Below are positions 8,694 through 17,499 of a stretch of 64,000 nt of DNA, one piece after another. A program made the position numbers and the translations under genes. Position 1 is the first letter of the stretch, and each line of letters starts with the position of its first letter. Source of the stretch: Rhizobium sp. FKY42 (GTDB lineage Bacteria > Pseudomonadota > Alphaproteobacteria > Rhizobiales > Rhizobiaceae); NCBI RefSeq assembly GCF_005222835.1, contig NZ_STGA01000028.1:62001-126000 (forward strand), in the 5' to 3' direction. The notes under the pieces were generated by a model. The model saw only the letters and a list, made by a program, of their open reading frames with translations. It was not told where the DNA came from and did not search any database.

Positions 8694-8718
8694 AACAGAA
8701 GGGTTGCCGGCTTGTTCC
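8694..8718 (-). promoter_or_regulatory. Candidate EcfG (general stress sigma) promoter for the PRC-barrel gene
   Basis: On the minus strand GGAAC (8718-8714) and TGTT (8697-8694) are 16 bases apart. This matches the alphaproteobacterial EcfG/RpoE2 pattern GGAAC-N16/17-cGTT in all but the weak first base of the -10. It sits 31 bases from the start codon. Confidence 0.55.
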
Positions 8719-8772
8719 ATCACAGAATCACAAGCCGACAGAAAGAACAGACGAATCCGCGCGGGGACCGCC

Positions 8773-8961
8773 TCAGGCCGTTGCGACGGTCGTATCGTCG
8801 ATTGAAGCCTCGGCGGCATTTTTCTGGATAGACTCGATCGCCTTCATCGCGGAGGCTTTGGCCTTGTAGCCTTCCGATGCGAACATGGTTTCACCATTGG
8901 TTGCCTTGTAGCGAAAACGGAATTCGCCAGCCTTGTCCTTATACAGTTCGAACTTTGCCAT
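8773..8961 (-). CDS. YegP family protein (DUF1508)
   Basis: A 62-residue protein consisting of one DUF1508 unit: MAKFELYKDKAGEFRFRYKATNGETMFASEGY followed by KAKASAMKAIESIQKNA. The family folds as a small alpha-beta sandwich often found in tandem; this is the single-unit form common in alphaproteobacteria. The function is unknown, though relatives are linked to stress and stationary phase. It is separated from the PRC-barrel gene by 109 bases, in which the PRC promoter lies, so the two probably have separate promoters. Confidence 0.88.
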   Translation of the reverse strand: MAKFELYKDKAGEFRFRYKATNGETMFASEGYKAKASAMKAIESIQKNAAEASIDDTTVATA

Positions 8962-9119
8962 GCCACGTCCTCCATGTTTTATGAGTACGTACGAATTGTA
9001 TTAATTGGTCGGGAGACCTTCAAGCTTCTTCTTGAGCGCGAGCGATTTCCCTGCATATGGCCGAACGTGTCTATGATGCATAAGGTATTCACCATCATCA
9101 GGGAGGCTGTGTCTAGACA

Positions 9120-9437
9120 ATGAATGATAAACCCCGAATCGCCATCCGCTACTGCACCCAGTGCAACTGGCTGCTGCGCTCCGCCTGGATGGCGCAGGAG
9201 CTATTGCAGACCTTTGGCGATAGTCTGGGTGAGGTAGCCCTGATCCCCGGAACCGGCGGCATTTTCGAAATCCGGGTGAATGACGCTCTTGTCTGGGAGC
9301 GTGTCCGGGACGGCGGATTTCCGGGTCCGAAGGAGCTGAAGCAGCGTATTCGCGATGTGGTGGAGCCGGAGCGCGACCTTGGGCACATCGACCGAACCAC
9401 GAATAAAAACAATGGGGATAGCGGTTCTGGCGATTGA
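9120..9437 (+). CDS. SelT/SelW/SelH (Rdx) family thioredoxin-fold protein
   Basis: A 105-residue member of the Rdx family. The N-terminal strand IAIRYCTQCNWLLRSAWMAQELL carries CxxC (CTQC), where animal SelW has Cys-x-x-Sec; this is a pure cysteine form. The middle has EVALIPGTGGIFEIRVNDALVWERVRDGGFPGPKELKQRIRD, including the characteristic G-x-F-x-I and GGFP-x-x-KELKQ-R-x-R-D. It should be a small cytosolic thiol redox protein; the partner is unknown. The C-terminal 15 residues are hydrophilic and low complexity. A 118-base gap separates it from tRNA-Leu. Confidence 0.9.
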   Translation: MNDKPRIAIRYCTQCNWLLRSAWMAQELLQTFGDSLGEVALIPGTGGIFEIRVNDALVWERVRDGGFPGPKELKQRIRDVVEPERDLGHIDRTTNKNNGDSGSGD

Positions 9438-9516
9438 CCTTTGCGTCCGTTTTTGACAGCCACCCTGCGTCGCACAAATTAATTTCGCCTCCGACACAGA
9501 AAGTTCAAAAACGCCG

Positions 9517-9545
9517 TTGACAGGGGCGGCTCAGACCAGTACATC
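9517..9545 (+). promoter_or_regulatory. Sigma-70 promoter of tRNA-Leu
   Basis: A perfect TTGACA (9517-9522), a 17-base spacer and TACATC (9540-9545) place the transcription start a few bases before the tRNA 5' end at 9556. Confidence 0.6.
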
Positions 9546-9555
9546 GCTCCTCGTC

Positions 9556-9642
9556 GCCCAGATGGCGGAATTGGTAGACGCGCCAGCTTCAGGTGCTGGT
9601 ACTCGCAAGGGTGTGGAGGTTCGAGTCCTCTTCTGGGCACCA
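9556..9642 (+). tRNA. tRNA-Leu (anticodon CAG)
   Basis: An 87-nt class II tRNA. The acceptor stem GCCCAGA (9556-9562) pairs with TCTGGGC (9632-9638), followed by discriminator A and encoded CCA (9640-9642). The anticodon arm CCAGC-TTCAGGT-GCTGG gives anticodon CAG at 9590-9592, reading CUG. A long variable arm (TACTCGCAAGGGTG region) and T arm GGAGGTTCGAGTCCTC are present. Transcribed alone, with a promoter just upstream and a strong terminator downstream. Confidence 0.97.
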
Positions 9643-9682
9643 ATTTCGGTTCAGGTTGATCCTTCTGGATCCTTGAACATCA

Positions 9683-9716
9683 AACAAAAAAGCCCGGTTC
9701 GCCGGGCTTTTTTGTT
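9683..9716. terminator. Strong bidirectional rho-independent terminator
   Basis: A 15-base-pair perfect stem (9683-9697 with 9702-9716) closes a TTCG tetraloop. The stem has a run of six A on the left arm and six T on the right arm, so it can act in both directions. It ends the tRNA-Leu transcript and possibly the convergent gene at 9774. Confidence 0.92.
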
Positions 9717-9773
9717 GTCTTCTTTCAACAACCCAACGGCTTGGCGCGGAAAATCATCCCGTCGTTTCCGATG

Positions 9774-10109
9774 TCAATGCGGGAGATCGTAAGGGTTCAA
9801 TCCGGGTACCCAAGGGCGATTTGGCAGTTGCGTGCCGGTATAGGTGACCCCGTCCTTCTCGCATCGCCAGGCAGCAACCGGAAAGTCCGGAAAGACATCG
9901 CGGCGATCGAAACGACGATAGAGTGTCGCAGGCTTGCAATCCCCGCTATCGGTAGTCTCCACGATGCTCGTCTGCGGCTTGACACCCGGTAGATCCTTGA
10001 AGACCGGAACAGGATTGCGAAGTTGCGGCTTGGCCTGTTCCGCCACCGCAGCGGCAGGAAGAATGGTCACCAATGCCAGCAGTGTCATCGCAAGTTTGCG
10101 CGGCGTCAT
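9774..10109 (-). CDS. Exported hypothetical protein, 111 aa
   Basis: A small secreted protein with a clear signal peptide (MTPRKLAMTLLALVTILPAAAVAEQ). The mature part of about 88 residues has two cysteines (GDCKPATLY and AWRCEKDG) that could form a disulfide, and a proline-rich C-terminus ending GTQLPNRPWVPGLNPYDLPH. I do not recognise a domain. It lies alone between tRNA-Leu and the NlpC/P60 gene, so the neighbours give no hint. The bidirectional terminator at 9683-9716 probably ends its transcript. Confidence 0.7.
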   Translation of the reverse strand: MTPRKLAMTLLALVTILPAAAVAEQAKPQLRNPVPVFKDLPGVKPQTSIVETTDSGDCKPATLYRRFDRRDVFPDFPVAAWRCEKDGVTYTGTQLPNRPWVPGLNPYDLPH

Positions 10110-10195
10110 GGTCGATACTCCGATCGTCCGCCATTATATAGGAGAGACGCCGGGCAAACACCAACAGTGCGACTGATGACCTTCACGTGAAGGTT

Positions 10196-11047
10196 TCAGA
10201 AAGGTGTCCGGAAGCCGGTCGGCCGATCGTAGAGCCACCCGATCCGCTCTATGGCAGCCTTCAGATTCTCGCGCGCAACCGTCATCGTATGGCCATTGGC
10301 ATGAAGAAGCGTTTCCTCATCTTCCATGATACCGACATGACCCTTCCAGAACACGAGATCACCTCGCTTCAGTGCATCCTGAGTGATCTCGCGTCCAAAG
10401 GCGGCCAACATGTCGGAATCGCGCGGGGCTTTCATCCCGGCCATCATCATGGCGAGTTGCACGAGACCGGAACAATCAATCCCGAAGCCTGAGCGTCCGC
10501 CCCAGAGATAGGGGGTATTCAGAAACTCTGCGGCAATCGCTACGTAATCGGCATGCACTTCTTCACCGATCGGAACACAATGTTTCGCGATGATCGCACC
10601 ACCGGTCGCGAGCAGGAAATAGCGGGTACCGCGCGTTTCCGCCTCGGCGGTCACGGTTATACGACTGCCAAGTGAAAGCGTATGAAGCGGTACTTTGCGC
10701 AGTTCCGCTTCCGGATAGACGAAGGTTCGGGGAACGCTGATCCAGTGGGTTGGCTCGACCACAGGTGCAAGCTGGCTTTCCGGCAGATAGCCCACATAGC
10801 CGTCTTCCTCTGCCTGAACCCAGGCCCAGCCGTCCCTTCGGTCGAACACGCGCACGGGTTCGCCGAACAAAAGCTGCGTATCAATGCCGCGTGAGAGATC
10901 GGGCGCTGGGCGCAGATCGGCCACAGGAATGCCGATGCTTTCTGCCTCCCCGTCCACATAGCTTTCTGCCACCACTTGTCCTTCCAGCCTTCGATCAGCC
11001 AGGTCCGGACGGAAGGCAAAAAGACGGCGGTCGAGAGATGACGACAT
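10196..11047 (-). CDS. NlpC/P60 family peptidase with SH3-like domains
   Basis: A 283-residue cell-wall endopeptidase. Residues 1-160 form two bacterial SH3-like segments (GEPVRVFDRRDGWAWVQAEEDGYVGYLPESQL and a later ADYVAIA lead-in). The C-terminal NlpC/P60 domain has the catalytic Cys in GIDCSGLVQ, His in KGHVGIM and the third polar residue in LLHANGHTM. The family cleaves gamma-D-Glu-diamino acid bonds in peptidoglycan stem peptides, often recycled or imported ones when no signal peptide is present, as here. The start at 11047 has GAGG six bases upstream. It lies eight bases after the MarR gene, probably in one operon. Confidence 0.9.
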   Translation of the reverse strand: MSSSLDRRLFAFRPDLADRRLEGQVVAESYVDGEAESIGIPVADLRPAPDLSRGIDTQLLFGEPVRVFDRRDGWAWVQAEEDGYVGYLPESQLAPVVEPTHWISVPRTFVYPEAELRKVPLHTLSLGSRITVTAEAETRGTRYFLLATGGAIIAKHCVPIGEEVHADYVAIAAEFLNTPYLWGGRSGFGIDCSGLVQLAMMMAGMKAPRDSDMLAAFGREITQDALKRGDLVFWKGHVGIMEDEETLLHANGHTMTVARENLKAAIERIGWLYDRPTGFRTPF

Positions 11048-11055
11048 AGCAAACC

Positions 11056-11406
11056 TCATGGAGCATTGCGGCGCGCTTCCTTGCGGATCAGGTCGCCGAG
11101 TTTTTCAAGATAGAGCGCACCGGCCAGGGTGCGCTTGATGATGACGTTGCGGCGATCTGCCGGATCTCTCTCTCGCTCGACCAGTTGAAGAGCGCCCAGA
11201 CTATCCAGAGCCCGGGTGATGACAGGCTTTGTGACCCCAAGGGTCGCAGCCAAGGCCCGCACGGTGTGCGGCGGCGGGACCAGATAGATGTGGAGGAGGA
11301 TAGAGATCTGCCGCAGCGTAAGATCCTGGCCGTCTTGCCGGACCTGCTCCAGCACAACCCGGTGCCAGAGGCCCAGTGCCTCGGTTGCCGTCAACTCGGC
11401 GGGCAT
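11056..11406 (-). CDS. MarR family winged-helix regulator
   Basis: A 116-residue regulator with the MarR fold: LTLRQISILLHIYLVPPPHTVRALAATLGVTKPVITRALDSL is the recognition region, and LVERERDPADRRNVIIKRT is the wing with the conserved D-x-R-(D)-R. It is shorter than typical MarR proteins (about 140-150), lacking part of the dimer helices. The start at 11406 is chosen for GGAG six bases upstream; an ATG at 11439 is possible. It precedes the NlpC/P60 gene and may regulate it. A 74-base gap separates it from the aminopeptidase gene, which could make all three one transcript. Confidence 0.85.
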   Translation of the reverse strand: MPAELTATEALGLWHRVVLEQVRQDGQDLTLRQISILLHIYLVPPPHTVRALAATLGVTKPVITRALDSLGALQLVERERDPADRRNVIIKRTLAGALYLEKLGDLIRKEARRNAP

Positions 11407-11480
11407 TCCGTCTCCCGATTCCCGTTTCGCAGGCGGCACTCTGGCTCAAGGCCGCCCGTGATGCAACTATGATGCACCCC

Positions 11481-12869
11481 TCAGCCAAGGGCGGAGATAT
11501 GCCGGAACAGGGCACGAATGGCCTGCGCCTCTCCTCCCACAGGGCCATGCGGCTTTTCGGTCGGCGACCAGGCAAAGATGTCGAAATGCGCCCAACTCCT
11601 GGCATTGGAAACGAACCGCTTGAGAAACAGAGCCGCCGTGATGGCACCGGCCATGCCGCCCGAAGGTGCGTTGGTGATGTCTGCCGCGCGGGACCGAATG
11701 TCCTTTTCGTATCCCTTGAATAACGGCAGCCGCCAGATCGGATCGGCTTCCTTCAGCGACGCCGAAGCAAGTGCGGATGCAAGAGCCTCGTCATCGGTAA
11801 AGAATGGCGGCAGGTCCGGGCCCAGCGCAACGCGTGCGGCACCGGTCAGGGTCGCCATGTCGATCATAAGGTCCGGAGTTTCTTCGTCGGCATAGGCAAG
11901 CGCATCTGCCAGGATCAGTCGGCCTTCCGCATCGGTGTTGTCGATCTGGACCGAAATGCCCTTGCGGCTGCGATAGATATCACCCGGTCGGAAGGCATTG
12001 GCAGAGATCGAGTTCTCCACGGCTGGCACAAGAACACGCAGGTCCAGATCCAGTTCAGCCCCCATGATCATGCAGGCAAGCGCCAGAACATTTGCCGCGC
12101 CGCCCATATCCTTCTTCATCAGCAGCATGGATGCCGCGGGCTTGATGTCGAGGCCGCCCGTATCGAAACAGACGCCCTTGCCGACAAGCGTGACCTTCTT
12201 TGCACCTTCTCGTCCCCACCGCATCTCCAAAAGTCGGGGTGCCTCGGCACTCGCGCGACCAACCGTATGGATCAGGGGCATGTTCTGAGCCAGAAGATCG
12301 TCGCCGACGACGGCCTTCAAGGTCGCACCGTAATGCGTGCCGATGGCATGGAAGACCGCGCCAAGCCGCTCTGGCCCCAGGTCGTTGGTGGGCGTATTGA
12401 CGAGATCTCTGGCAAGAAACACCGCCTGAAGGGTTCGTTCGAGCGCCGCCCGATCAACGCTATCGGCCAGGGCCAAGAAGGCTTCCGGTGTCTTTCCCGT
12501 CTTGTAGGTATCGAAACTGTAGCTACCGAGACCGAATCCCAGCGCGGCCTGCGCCGGATCAAGCGATGGTGCCTCAAGCCTCCAGACGCCGGCCGGAAGC
12601 AGTCGCGCCAGCTTGCCGCACGCAAACGGCGCCTCTTCAGGATTCTTGCCGAGACCGAAGACGGCACCCTTCAGCGTCGCCCCCTCGCCTTGCAGCAGAA
12701 GAAAGCTGCCTGCCTCAGCCTTGAACCCGGCTGCGCGCGCCCACGTCTCGTCGACCTTGGAGAGGACACCTGTTTCCACTTCCGCGGGAGTGACGGCATA
12801 GACTGTCAATGCGTCTGGATCGGAGGCAACGAAGGGCGATGGTCTTTCGATGAATTGATACGGCAGCAT
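11481..12869 (-). CDS. Leucyl aminopeptidase family protein (M17)
   Basis: A 462-residue cytosolic aminopeptidase of the M17 family, a hexameric two-metal enzyme that removes N-terminal residues from peptides. The metal-binding core is visible: VTLVGKGVCFDTGGLDIKP, the signature NTDAEGRL (in VQIDNTDAEGRLILADAL), and DMATLTGAARVALG. The N-terminal 150 residues form the diverged macro-like domain. It belongs to the shorter PepB/LAP-like group of alphaproteobacteria rather than classical PepA of about 500 residues. The start at 12869 (MLPYQFIER) is preferred over 12884. It diverges from tadD, sharing a 127-base promoter region. Confidence 0.93.
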   Translation of the reverse strand: MLPYQFIERPSPFVASDPDALTVYAVTPAEVETGVLSKVDETWARAAGFKAEAGSFLLLQGEGATLKGAVFGLGKNPEEAPFACGKLARLLPAGVWRLEAPSLDPAQAALGFGLGSYSFDTYKTGKTPEAFLALADSVDRAALERTLQAVFLARDLVNTPTNDLGPERLGAVFHAIGTHYGATLKAVVGDDLLAQNMPLIHTVGRASAEAPRLLEMRWGREGAKKVTLVGKGVCFDTGGLDIKPAASMLLMKKDMGGAANVLALACMIMGAELDLDLRVLVPAVENSISANAFRPGDIYRSRKGISVQIDNTDAEGRLILADALAYADEETPDLMIDMATLTGAARVALGPDLPPFFTDDEALASALASASLKEADPIWRLPLFKGYEKDIRSRAADITNAPSGGMAGAITAALFLKRFVSNARSWAHFDIFAWSPTEKPHGPVGGEAQAIRALFRHISALG

Positions 12870-12889
12870 GGCGTCTTTCAACAATTCGA

Positions 12890-12904
12890 TTAACGATCTG
12901 TTAG
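12890..12904 (+). promoter_or_regulatory. CtrA-like site upstream of tadD (one mismatch)
   Basis: TTAA-CGATCTG-TTAG (12890-12904) matches the CtrA consensus TTAA-N7-TTAA except for the last base. It lies 93 bases before the tadD start, in an AT-rich divergent promoter region. Confidence 0.35.
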
Positions 12905-12996
12905 GGTTAACAGATTATTGCTTGAGGTCATACAGCGCCATCTTCAGTTCGGAAAAATCCGCTGCTTCATGGTGCACAGAGACTGGATTTCAGGCC

Positions 12997-13857
12997 ATGA
13001 CACGCACCTTCTTCACGTTTGCCGCCGAACGCCATTTCTGGATCAAAGCCCTATGCGGCGTGGTGTTGCCGATCTCGCTCGCGTCCTGTGCGACATCTAC
13101 GCCCAAGAGTGATCGAATCACCACCGGATCCATCCCGACCCAGACGCAGTCCCTGAACTTCGGCAAGCCACTTGAACAGATGACCGCGGCAGAGCTTGCA
13201 CAGGCTGAACAGACGGCTGGCAACGCCTATGAACGTTCTCCCAAGGACAAGACCATCGGGCTTGCTTATGCCAATGTTCTTCGTATGACCGGAAAGAACA
13301 CGCAGGCGCTGGCCGTCATGCAGCAGGTGGCGATTGCCCATCCAAGCGATCGTGACGTTCTGGCCGCCTATGGCAAGGCGCAAGCGGCTGCAGGCCAGCT
13401 TGAGCAGGCCTTAGCAACCATCAGCCGTGCACAGACGCCCGATCGTCCGGATTGGCGCCTCTATTCCGCAGAGGGTGCCGTTCTCGATCAATTGGGGCGC
13501 TCCGATGAGGCACGCCAGAAATACAAACTCGCACTCGAGAGCCAGCCAAACGAACCAAGCGTCATGTCGAATCTCGGCATGTCCTATGTCCTGTCGGGCG
13601 ATCTGAAGACCGCGGAAAACTATCTCCGCTCCGCATCCAAGCTTCCAACAGCCGACAGCCGGGTTCGCCAGAACCTGTCGCTCGTTGTCGGTCTGCAGGG
13701 TCGCTTTTCGGAAGCCGAACAGATCGCAAAGCAGGAACTGAGCCAGACACAGGCCAATGCCAACGTTACCTATCTTCGCTCGATGCTGTCCCAGCAGAAT
13801 ACCTGGGCCAAGCTTTCGGACAACAAGGGCGTGAAAGCGGATAACGCGACCAATTGA
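12997..13857 (+). CDS. tadD: TadD-like TPR lipoprotein of the Flp pilus system
   Basis: A 286-residue lipoprotein. The start at 12997 gives a signal sequence ending in a lipobox LASC near residue 31, so it is lipid-anchored. The mature part has TPR units from about residue 70 on (AYERSPKDKTIGLAYANVLRM, ALATISRAQTPDRPDWRLYSAEGAVL, LGRSDEARQKYKLALESQPN, AVMSNLGMSYVLSGDLKTAENYLRSA-like). TadD serves as the outer-membrane pilotin-like assembly factor for the CpaC secretin. It is on the strand opposite to the main cpa genes, convergent with tadC, and ends in a terminator. An upstream CtrA-like site suggests co-regulation. Confidence 0.88.
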   Translation: MTRTFFTFAAERHFWIKALCGVVLPISLASCATSTPKSDRITTGSIPTQTQSLNFGKPLEQMTAAELAQAEQTAGNAYERSPKDKTIGLAYANVLRMTGKNTQALAVMQQVAIAHPSDRDVLAAYGKAQAAAGQLEQALATISRAQTPDRPDWRLYSAEGAVLDQLGRSDEARQKYKLALESQPNEPSVMSNLGMSYVLSGDLKTAENYLRSASKLPTADSRVRQNLSLVVGLQGRFSEAEQIAKQELSQTQANANVTYLRSMLSQQNTWAKLSDNKGVKADNATN

Positions 13858-13889
13858 TCAAGCCGCACTTTGATGCCACCGCATGAACT

Positions 13890-13916
13890 AGGGTCGTTCC
13901 ATCATGGAGCGGCCCT
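13890..13916 (+). terminator. Terminator between tadD and tadC
   Basis: A 12-base-pair stem with two G-T pairs (13890-13901 with 13905-13916) and a TCA loop, followed by CTTCCTTTTTG. It ends the tadD transcript and may also act on the convergent cpa operon. Confidence 0.75.
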
Positions 13917-13946
13917 CTTCCTTTTTGTAGTTGCGACCAGGCTTTC

Positions 13947-14927
13947 TTAGAAACGGTCCGCGACCTGAATGCCGGCAGGTCCCAGAATGACTGCGATCAG
14001 AACGGGCAGGAAGAACACGATCATGGGAACCGTCAGCTTTGGCGGGAGGGCTGCGGCCTTCTTTTCAGCTTCATTCATCCGCTCGTCACGACCTTCCTGC
14101 GCCAGAACGCGAAGAGCCTGTGCAACCGGCGTTCCATAGCGGTCGGCCTGGATGAGCGCCGTCGTAACCGCCTTGACGATGTCGAGCTGCGTGCGGATGG
14201 CAAGGTTCTCGAGTGCAACGCGCCTGTCCGGAAGGAAGGAAAGCTCAGCCGTCGTCAGAACCATTTCTTCGGCCAAGGGCGCCGATTGCTGCGCGATTTC
14301 TTCCGCCACGCGGCGCATGGCCGCTTCAAGGGATATTCCGGACTCGACGCAGATCAACATGAGATCAAGCGCATCGGGCCATGCGCGCTTAATGGATGCC
14401 TGCCGCTTGGTGATGCGGTTCGAGACGAAAATGTTCGGTGCGTAAAAACCGATATAGGCCGCAGCAATCGCCACGAACAGGCGTACGGCAAACGGCTTCT
14501 CTGCCATGTTCCCAAGACCGAAAATCCAGAAGCCGACGATTGCCAGAAACACAAACGGAAGCAGGAAGCGCGCGGCCAGAAACACGTTGAGGGCGTTCTG
14601 TGTGCGAAGGCCTGCGGCTTTCAGCCGGTTGACCGTGTTATCGTCGACAAGCGCTTTGCGAAGGTTGAACCGCTCGACGATCTGCATCGCCGACGTGTTG
14701 TTCTGTGTTCTCAGCGTTGCCCGGCTGGTCTCCGAATTCATTCTGGCACGCTCACGCAGGCGCATCTGCTCGCGCTCGCTGGAAACGGCCTTCATCCGCT
14801 TGTTGAGATCACGTCCCTCGAAAATCGGCAGAACGAGGGTGTAAATCGTGGCAAAGACCGCAACCGCGACAAGCACGGCCAGCAACATTGCCGGATCGGT
14901 GAGGCTGGCAGCCATTTCTTCCGACAT
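13947..14927 (-). CDS. tadC: Type II secretion F-family inner membrane protein TadC
   Basis: A 326-residue integral membrane platform protein of the Flp pilus. There is a membrane segment at about residues 15-35, a cytosolic helical domain with charged and Arg-rich segment, two membrane segments around residues 115-165, then the GspF domain (LDLMLICVESGISLEAAMRRVAEEI, TAELSFLPDRRVALENLAIRT) and a last hydrophobic segment (PMIVFFLPVLIAVILGPAGI). It pairs with TadB to form the platform on which CpaF acts. Last gene of the minus-strand cpa operon, eight bases after tadB, ending close to the tadD terminator. Confidence 0.95.
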   Translation of the reverse strand: MSEEMAASLTDPAMLLAVLVAVAVFATIYTLVLPIFEGRDLNKRMKAVSSEREQMRLRERARMNSETSRATLRTQNNTSAMQIVERFNLRKALVDDNTVNRLKAAGLRTQNALNVFLAARFLLPFVFLAIVGFWIFGLGNMAEKPFAVRLFVAIAAAYIGFYAPNIFVSNRITKRQASIKRAWPDALDLMLICVESGISLEAAMRRVAEEIAQQSAPLAEEMVLTTAELSFLPDRRVALENLAIRTQLDIVKAVTTALIQADRYGTPVAQALRVLAQEGRDERMNEAEKKAAALPPKLTVPMIVFFLPVLIAVILGPAGIQVADRF

Positions 14928-14935
14928 ATCAGACC

Positions 14936-15940
14936 TCAGATGTCAAAGTTGATCATATTGCGCATGATGAAGATCCCGACCGCCATCCAGAAGCCGGAAA
15001 ACAGAAGGATGATATGGCCTCGCGCATCGGTGAAAAGGATCGAGATGTAATGCGGCGAGGTGAGGTAAACGAGCGTTGCCACGATGAAGGGAAGCGCGCC
15101 GATGATGACCGCTGACGCCTTGGCTTCCATGGAAAGCGCCTTGACCTTGGCCTTCATCTTGCGGCGCTCACGCAGAACCTTGGCGAGATTCTGGAGCGCT
15201 TCAGAAAGATTGCCGCCCGCCTGAGACTGGATCGTGATGACGATCGAGAAGAAATTGACTTCGGACAGAGGCATGGTCAGCAGCATGCGGGCGCAGGCTT
15301 CGGGAACGCTGAGGCCCACCTGCTGCGCCTCGATCACGCGTCGGAATTCGCTCTTCACCGGTTCCTGGCCATCTGTAGCGATCAGCCGGATCGCATCATT
15401 CAAAGGCAGGCCGGAACGGATGGAGCGCACCATGACTTCCAGTGCGTTCGGTAATTCTTCAAGGAACTTGTCCTGGCGCCGCTTGATGAGAAACCCGATC
15501 ACCCAGCGCGGCAAGCCTACGGCTGCGACAAAGCCCAGGCCAAGGATGGCCACCATCGGCATTCCGGCCATCAGGCATATCAGGGCGACAAGACCGCCGA
15601 ACAGGGCGCTGAATGTATAGAAGCGACCGAGCGTCAGCGGCAGACCCGAACGAGGCAGCTTTGCCTTCATGCTCTGGTCGCCGAACTTCTTGTCCTTTTC
15701 CTTTTGCTTCTTTTCAAGATCCTTCAGGGATTCCTGCATCGATTTGCGACGCTTGGAAAGCTCCTGGACCCGATCTTTCGCGGCTTTCACTTGCGCACGA
15801 TCGCCCTCACCGGCTGCTACCTTGTGAACACGCGTGGTCGTCTTCTTTTCAACCTCGATGCGGGAAAAAAGAAAGGCGTAGGCCAGCCCGGAAGCGGCAA
15901 TGGCAACGAGGCCCGCAAGGGCGATGACAGTCAGATCCAT
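14936..15940 (-). CDS. tadB: Type II secretion F-family inner membrane protein TadB
   Basis: A 334-residue platform protein. It has an N-terminal membrane segment (LTVIALAGLVAIAASGLAYAF), a Lys/Glu-rich coiled-coil stretch at residues 40-90 (SKRRKSMQESLKDLEKKQKEKDKK), a hydrophobic pair near 100-150, the GspF domain (ALEVMVRSIRSGLPLNDAIRLIA, EACARMLLTMPLSEVNFFSIVI) and two C-terminal segments. Forms the inner-membrane assembly base together with TadC and binds the CpaF ATPase. It starts 17 bases after cpaF. Confidence 0.95.
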   Translation of the reverse strand: MDLTVIALAGLVAIAASGLAYAFLFSRIEVEKKTTTRVHKVAAGEGDRAQVKAAKDRVQELSKRRKSMQESLKDLEKKQKEKDKKFGDQSMKAKLPRSGLPLTLGRFYTFSALFGGLVALICLMAGMPMVAILGLGFVAAVGLPRWVIGFLIKRRQDKFLEELPNALEVMVRSIRSGLPLNDAIRLIATDGQEPVKSEFRRVIEAQQVGLSVPEACARMLLTMPLSEVNFFSIVITIQSQAGGNLSEALQNLAKVLRERRKMKAKVKALSMEAKASAVIIGALPFIVATLVYLTSPHYISILFTDARGHIILLFSGFWMAVGIFIMRNMINFDI

Positions 15941-15957
15941 TGCCGGCCTCTCCTCTA

Positions 15958-17466
15958 TTAGTTGGCCTTGACTTCCATCTGGTCCAGCGCCGCAGCCAGA
16001 CGCCGCTCTTCGTTGTAGTAGCGGGCGCGATCCCAGAAATGCGGCTTTGCGATACCGGTCGAAACGTGGCGGCCAATAATGCGGCCCGCCGCGTCTTCGC
16101 CCTCCATTTCATAACGAACGAGATCCTGCGTGACGATGACGTCGCCTTCCATGCCCACCACTTCGGTGATGTGGGTGATGCGGCGTGTACCATCACGCAG
16201 ACGCGCGGCCTGGACAATGACATCCACCGAACCCGATATGATCTCACGCACAGTCTTGGCAGGCAGGCTGAAGCCACCCATCGCGATCATCGATTCCATA
16301 CGGCTGAGGCACTCGCGCGGCGTGTTGGCGTGGATCGTCCCCATGGAACCATCATGGCCGGTGTTCATCGCCTGCAACAGGTCGAAAACCTCCGGTCCGC
16401 GCACTTCACCGACGATGATGCGTTCCGGGCGCATACGAAGGCAGTTCTTGACGAGATCACGCATGGTGATTTCGCCCTCGCCTTCAATATTGGGCGGCCG
16501 GGTTTCGAGCCTTACGACGTGCGGCTGCTGCAGCTGCAATTCAGCCGTATCTTCGCACGTGATGATACGTTCATGTCCATCGATATAGCGCGTCAGACAG
16601 TTGAGAAGCGTTGTCTTACCAGAGCCTGTTCCGCCGGAGATGACAACGTTGCAGCGCACGCGTCCGATGATCTGCAGGACTGCGGCACCCTCTGGTGTGA
16701 TCGATCCGAACTTGACCAGCTGATCGAGCGTCAGCTTGTCCTTCTTGAACTTACGAATGGTCAGGGCGGGGCCGTCAAGAGATAGAGGTGGTGCAATGAC
16801 GTTCACACGCGAACCGTCCGGCAGGCGAGCGTCGCAGATGGGCGAGGATTCATCGACACGTCGGCCGACCTGGCTGACGATCCGCTGGCAGATCGACAAG
16901 AGCTGACTGTTATCGCGGAACCGTATTTCCGATTCGATCGTTTTGCCGCCCACTTCGATGAAGGTCTGACCCGCGCCGTTGACCATGATATCAGCAATAT
17001 CGTCGCGCGCCAGCAGGGGCTCCAGAGGCCCGTAGCCAAGAACGTCGTTGCAGATGTCCTCGAGCAGTTCTTCCTGCTCGGCAATCGACATCGCAAAGTT
17101 CTTGATCGTGATGATATCGTTGACGATATCGCGAATTTCCTCGCGCGCGCTTTCACCGTCGAGCTTGGCAAGCTGCGATAGATCGATCGTGTCGATCAGG
17201 GCAGAAAAGACCTGCGCCTTCGTATCGTAATAGCCCTCGTCGCGCGCAGGACGGCGGCGCTGCCCTGCTACGGGCGCAAGCGGAGGCGTTGTGACGGATT
17301 GGCGAACCTGTGCTGCCGCACCACTTCCAATATCGAGGAGAAGATCGGTCGACCCGCCAGCCTGAACTCCTTGGCCGGTGGAGGCCGCTGCCGGCTGAAC
17401 AGGCTGAGGCACTGCCGTCGGCGCAACCGACTTGCCGAAGCCTTCATGTCCACGTTTTCCAAACAT
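15958..17466 (-). CDS. cpaF: CpaF/TadA family pilus assembly ATPase
   Basis: A 502-residue secretion ATPase of the GspE/VirB11 superfamily that powers Flp pilus extension and retraction. The first 70 residues are a disordered Pro/Ala/Gln-rich leader. The N-terminal domain follows (IDLSQLAKLDGESAREEIRDIV), and the core has Walker A GGTGSGKT at 278-285, the Asp box with HERIITCEDTAELQLQ, Walker B around MRPERIIVGEVRGPE and the His box GHDGSMGTIHANTPRE. All catalytic elements are intact. It lies 33 bases after cpaE in the same operon. Confidence 0.97.
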   Translation of the reverse strand: MFGKRGHEGFGKSVAPTAVPQPVQPAAASTGQGVQAGGSTDLLLDIGSGAAAQVRQSVTTPPLAPVAGQRRRPARDEGYYDTKAQVFSALIDTIDLSQLAKLDGESAREEIRDIVNDIITIKNFAMSIAEQEELLEDICNDVLGYGPLEPLLARDDIADIMVNGAGQTFIEVGGKTIESEIRFRDNSQLLSICQRIVSQVGRRVDESSPICDARLPDGSRVNVIAPPLSLDGPALTIRKFKKDKLTLDQLVKFGSITPEGAAVLQIIGRVRCNVVISGGTGSGKTTLLNCLTRYIDGHERIITCEDTAELQLQQPHVVRLETRPPNIEGEGEITMRDLVKNCLRMRPERIIVGEVRGPEVFDLLQAMNTGHDGSMGTIHANTPRECLSRMESMIAMGGFSLPAKTVREIISGSVDVIVQAARLRDGTRRITHITEVVGMEGDVIVTQDLVRYEMEGEDAAGRIIGRHVSTGIAKPHFWDRARYYNEERRLAAALDQMEVKAN

Positions 17467-17499
17467 CCCGCGATCCAGTTCCTAAACCTAATGTCAGTC